Below are positions 61,587-64,000 of a stretch of 64,000 nucleotides of DNA, in pieces. The DNA is from Candidatus Zemynaea palustris (GTDB lineage: Bacteria; Vulcanimicrobiota; Vulcanimicrobiia; Vulcanimicrobiales; Vulcanimicrobiaceae), in contig PLCB01000026.1 in assembly GCA_003134695.1 (NCBI GenBank), positions 70,043 through 134,042 of the forward strand, in the 5' to 3' direction. Every line of letters begins with the position of its first letter. Position 1 is the first letter of the stretch. Position numbers and translations under genes: made by a program. Under the pieces are notes generated by a model. That model was not told the DNA's origin, made no database searches, and saw only the letters and a program-made list of their open reading frames with translations.

Positions 61587-63155
61587 TTGGCGCGTTCGAC
61601 GCTGCTCGTCATGGCGGCGACGCTTGCCTCGAGTATTCTCGGTTTCGGACGAGAGGTCATCAACGCGCGCTTTTACGGCACGTTTTGGGAAATGGATGCG
61701 TTCCTCGCCGCAGCGACGATCCCGACGATCCTGTTCGGGATCTTCAACGGCGCGCTGGTCAGCGCACTCGTGCCCGTGTTCTCGGAATATGTCGCAAGCG
61801 GTGAAGAAGACGCCGCGCGCCGTTTGGGAAGCACGGTCTTCAACGGTCTTCTGATCGGGCTCACGCTGCTGGCCGCGCTTGGGTGGATCCTGGCGCCGGC
61901 GTACGTTCCGATCGTCGCGCAGGGTTTTCCGCAGCAAGAACTCGCCGTGACGATCGAGATGACGCGCTGGCTCCTGCCGACGATCGTCTTCACGAGCCTC
62001 GCCGGCGTCGTCAGCGCGATGCTCAACGCGCACCATCGTTTCGGCGCTTCGTCGGTGCAGGGGATGGCGATCAACGTCGTGACGATCGCGGTGGTCCTCG
62101 CGTTCAACGCCCGGCTCGGGATCTACGCGCTCGTGCTGGGCACCGGGCTTGGTCTTGCGGCGCAGCTCGCGGTGCAATTGCCGTCGATTCTGCGCTCGGG
62201 TCTCTATCGGCCGGTGCTCGATCTGCGTCATCCGGGTCTGGCCAAGGTCTACGAGATGCTCGGCCCCATCGTGGTCGGTTCGGCGGCGGGCCAAATCGCG
62301 ATTTTCTTCGACCGGCACTTCGCCTCGTTGCTTACGCCGGGTTATATCTCCGGGATGAACTACGCGACCAAACTGGTCGGTTTTCCTCAGCAAGTCTTCG
62401 CGGCCGCGGTCGCGACCGTGATCTTTCCGCTCTTGGCGTCGCAATTCGCGAGCGCGAACCGCACCGGAATCAAGCGTAGCGTCGTCATGGGGCTGCGCGT
62501 CGTCAACCTCGTGACGATCCCGTCGGTCTTCGGCTTGATTGTGCTGGGCCGGCCGATCGTTTCGGTGCTCTTTCAGCGCGGTGCCTTCGGCTCGACGGCC
62601 ACCGACTTGACGGCCGGGCTGCTGCCGTACGGCGCGATCGGATTGGTCGGCGTGGCGGCGAGTATCGTGTTGACGCGCTGCTGCTTCGCGTGCAAGGAGA
62701 CGCGTTGGACCGTGGCCATCTCGGTCTTCACCGTCGCCCTCAACCTGGTCTTGTGCGTGACGTGGTTGCCGACGCTCGGCGCGCGCGGACTCTTGCTCGC
62801 CAACGGTCTCAGCCAGTGGGCGCAAGCGGCCTTACTGTTCGTGCTCGTCTTCCGTCTGGTCAACGGTTTGGACTGGAAGGCGATCCTCGGGTCGGCGTTG
62901 CGCATCGTCGTCTGCTCGTGCGCGATGATCGCTGCGCTCCAGTGGATCGCCGCGCTCGGCGTCCAGGTTCCACCGACGTTCGCGGCGCGAGCTTGGTATC
63001 TGCTGGGCGAACTCGCCATCGCTACGTTCGTGTTCCTCGGCGCGGCCCGCTTGCTTGGCGTCGAAGAGATCGGGATTGCGGTGAAGATGATCTTGCAAAA
63101 ATTCGAACGGCGACTCCCTAGTCCGCCGGAGAGTCGCGAGGCGCCGATTGCTTGA
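61587..63155 (+). CDS. murJ: Lipid II flippase MurJ (MviN)
   Basis: 522 residues and about 14 TM helices. N-terminal LARSTLLVMAATLASSILGFGREVINARFYG and the conserved TIPTILFGIFNGALVSALVPVFSEY are typical MurJ. TTG 61587 starts at the usual distance from TM1. The frame extends without an ATG to the previous gene's stop, where an ATT overlaps TAA. Flips lipid-linked peptidoglycan precursor; given its place after a sugar transferase it could also be an MviN-like exopolysaccharide flippase. Confidence 0.9.
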   Translation: MARSTLLVMAATLASSILGFGREVINARFYGTFWEMDAFLAAATIPTILFGIFNGALVSALVPVFSEYVASGEEDAARRLGSTVFNGLLIGLTLLAALGWILAPAYVPIVAQGFPQQELAVTIEMTRWLLPTIVFTSLAGVVSAMLNAHHRFGASSVQGMAINVVTIAVVLAFNARLGIYALVLGTGLGLAAQLAVQLPSILRSGLYRPVLDLRHPGLAKVYEMLGPIVVGSAAGQIAIFFDRHFASLLTPGYISGMNYATKLVGFPQQVFAAAVATVIFPLLASQFASANRTGIKRSVVMGLRVVNLVTIPSVFGLIVLGRPIVSVLFQRGAFGSTATDLTAGLLPYGAIGLVGVAASIVLTRCCFACKETRWTVAISVFTVALNLVLCVTWLPTLGARGLLLANGLSQWAQAALLFVLVFRLVNGLDWKAILGSALRIVVCSCAMIAALQWIAALGVQVPPTFAARAWYLLGELAIATFVFLGAARLLGVEEIGIAVKMILQKFERRLPSPPESREAPIA

Positions 63156-64000
63156 AATCGTCGGCGGCCGTTTGCGACGCTTGGCGCGCGACGACCTGAT
63201 CCGGCACGGCGCCCTCGTCCTCGTTTCGCAAACCGCCGTCAACGTCTTGAGTTTCGTCTTCCACGCGCTGGTCAGCCGGCGCATCGGCGTCGAGGCGTAC
63301 GGTTCGTTGAACGCGCTGCTCGCGGGGTTCACGGTGCTGACGGTGCCGACGCTGGTTCTTACGACGATCGTCGTCAAGTACGCCGCCGAATTCCGCGCCG
63401 TCGGCGACGTCGCACGTTTGCGTGCCCTCACGCGATACGTCGCGACCTCGCTCGGCACCGTCGCGTTGGGGGTGATGGTGATCGGCGCGGCGCTTTCGCC
63501 GGCGATCGGAGCGTATCTGCGCATCGGCGACCTCGCTGCGGTGATTTTGGCGGTCGTGATCCTCGCGCTCAACGTGGTTCTGCCGGTGTTGCGCGGCGTG
63601 TTCCAAGGCGTCGAAGATTTTCGCGCGTTCTCGATCTCGGCCGTCCTCGAAACGGTGGTGAAGGTCGCGCTCGCCTTCGTCTTTACCGGCTTCGGCTGGG
63701 GCGTCGAGGGCGCGCTCGGCGCGTGGGCGGCGGGTACCGCGGTTTCGCTCCTTTGGACCGGCGCGGCTCTTTGGACGCGTTACCGCGGCGCGCCCAAAGC
63801 CGAGTTGTCGCTCGATTTCGTGCGGCTCGCGCGCACGAGCGGCGGGGTGACGATCGCGATGCTGAGCGTGACGAGCCTTGGTTTCTCCGACGTCGTGATC
63901 GTCAAGCACGTCTTTAGCGATCAGCAGGCGGGCTTGTACAGCGCGATGTCGCTGGCGGGGAAGATGCTTTTTTGGCTCGTTGCGTTCGTTCCGACGGTCG
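63148..64000 (+). CDS. Wzx-like polysaccharide flippase (3' truncated by window)
   Basis: Open from TTG 63148 to the window end (284 residues visible, no stop). It overlaps the murJ stop by 8 nt. It begins with a basic N-tail (GRLRRLARDDL), then TM helices of the polysaccharide-transport type (HGALVLVSQTAVNVLSFVFHALVSRRIGVEAYGSLNAL), with about eight TM segments visible. Family: MATE-like MOP superfamily, O-antigen/teichoic acid flippase. Expected to flip lipid-linked glycan made by the upstream sugar transferase. Confidence 0.85.
   Translation, partial: MLEIVGGRLRRLARDDLIRHGALVLVSQTAVNVLSFVFHALVSRRIGVEAYGSLNALLAGFTVLTVPTLVLTTIVVKYAAEFRAVGDVARLRALTRYVATSLGTVALGVMVIGAALSPAIGAYLRIGDLAAVILAVVILALNVVLPVLRGVFQGVEDFRAFSISAVLETVVKVALAFVFTGFGWGVEGALGAWAAGTAVSLLWTGAALWTRYRGAPKAELSLDFVRLARTSGGVTIAMLSVTSLGFSDVVIVKHVFSDQQAGLYSAMSLAGKMLFWLVAFVPTV

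Overview
The window is a dense, high-GC chromosomal segment with housekeeping and biosynthetic genes on both strands. Genes are tightly packed, with many 4-nt ATGA/GTGA stop-start overlaps and frequent GTG and TTG starts. The cell looks diderm: it carries LPS-core heptose epimerase HldD, two OstA/LptD-like outer-membrane barrels, a DUF5916-type barrel and Lgt plus LspA. It also carries genes typical of Firmicutes, Actinobacteria and Cyanobacteria (SepF, DivIVA, WhiA, a YabN-type methylase-MazG fusion, RqcP). That mixture suggests a deep-branching diderm Terrabacteria lineage. Candidatus Eremiobacterota (WPS-2) is my best guess, with Armatimonadota-like groups as alternatives; this is inference, since no rRNA gene is present. 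No tRNA, rRNA, CRISPR array or insertion sequence was recognised.

Region 1 (1-17 kb) is dominated by branched-chain amino acid synthesis: the ileS 3' end, two threonine-dehydratase-type PLP enzymes, ilvB-ilvN-ilvC on the minus strand and leuA-leuC-leuD on the plus strand. The roughly 450 bp between ilvB and leuA hold two divergent attenuators, each with a promoter, a short Val/Leu- or Leu-rich leader peptide and an intrinsic terminator. ilvE follows at 16 kb and leuB lies at 26 kb. A prolyl oligopeptidase and a MazEF pair of apparently lower GC interrupt this block.

Region 2 (17-33 kb) holds a DUF5916 outer-membrane protein, a ccdA-lspA-rluD-tgt operon, and a run of lgt, yggS, sepF, divIVA, an orphan GvpL/F-like gene, leuB and a DUF6941-like gene. 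A three-gene ABC exporter follows, then a small flagellar cluster (FlgF/FlgG-like, FlgJ-N-like and a FliA-type sigma factor).

Region 3 (33-41 kb) carries a lower-glycolysis operon (gap-pgk-tpiA-gpmI-pnp), a VIT1-type metal transporter and a SorA/SorB sulfite dehydrogenase pair.

Region 4 (41-54 kb) is a long minus-strand series: a membrane glycosyltransferase, two paralogous secreted proteins, mfd, a PrsA/SurA-like lipoprotein, mazG, a Kal-like hotdog lyase, rqcP and whiA. Pyrimidine-nucleoside phosphorylase, a GtrB-like glycosyltransferase and hldD follow.

Region 5 (54-64 kb) contains a duplicated two-gene envelope module (OstA-like barrel plus a secreted carbohydrate-binding-like protein, twice in tandem). 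It is followed by deoB, a sugar-phosphate transferase, murJ and a truncated Wzx-like flippase. A dispersed hairpin repeat occurs at 42.3 kb and, as a 57-bp tandem array, at 59.6 kb. Its arms show compensatory base changes between copies; this is the most unusual element seen.
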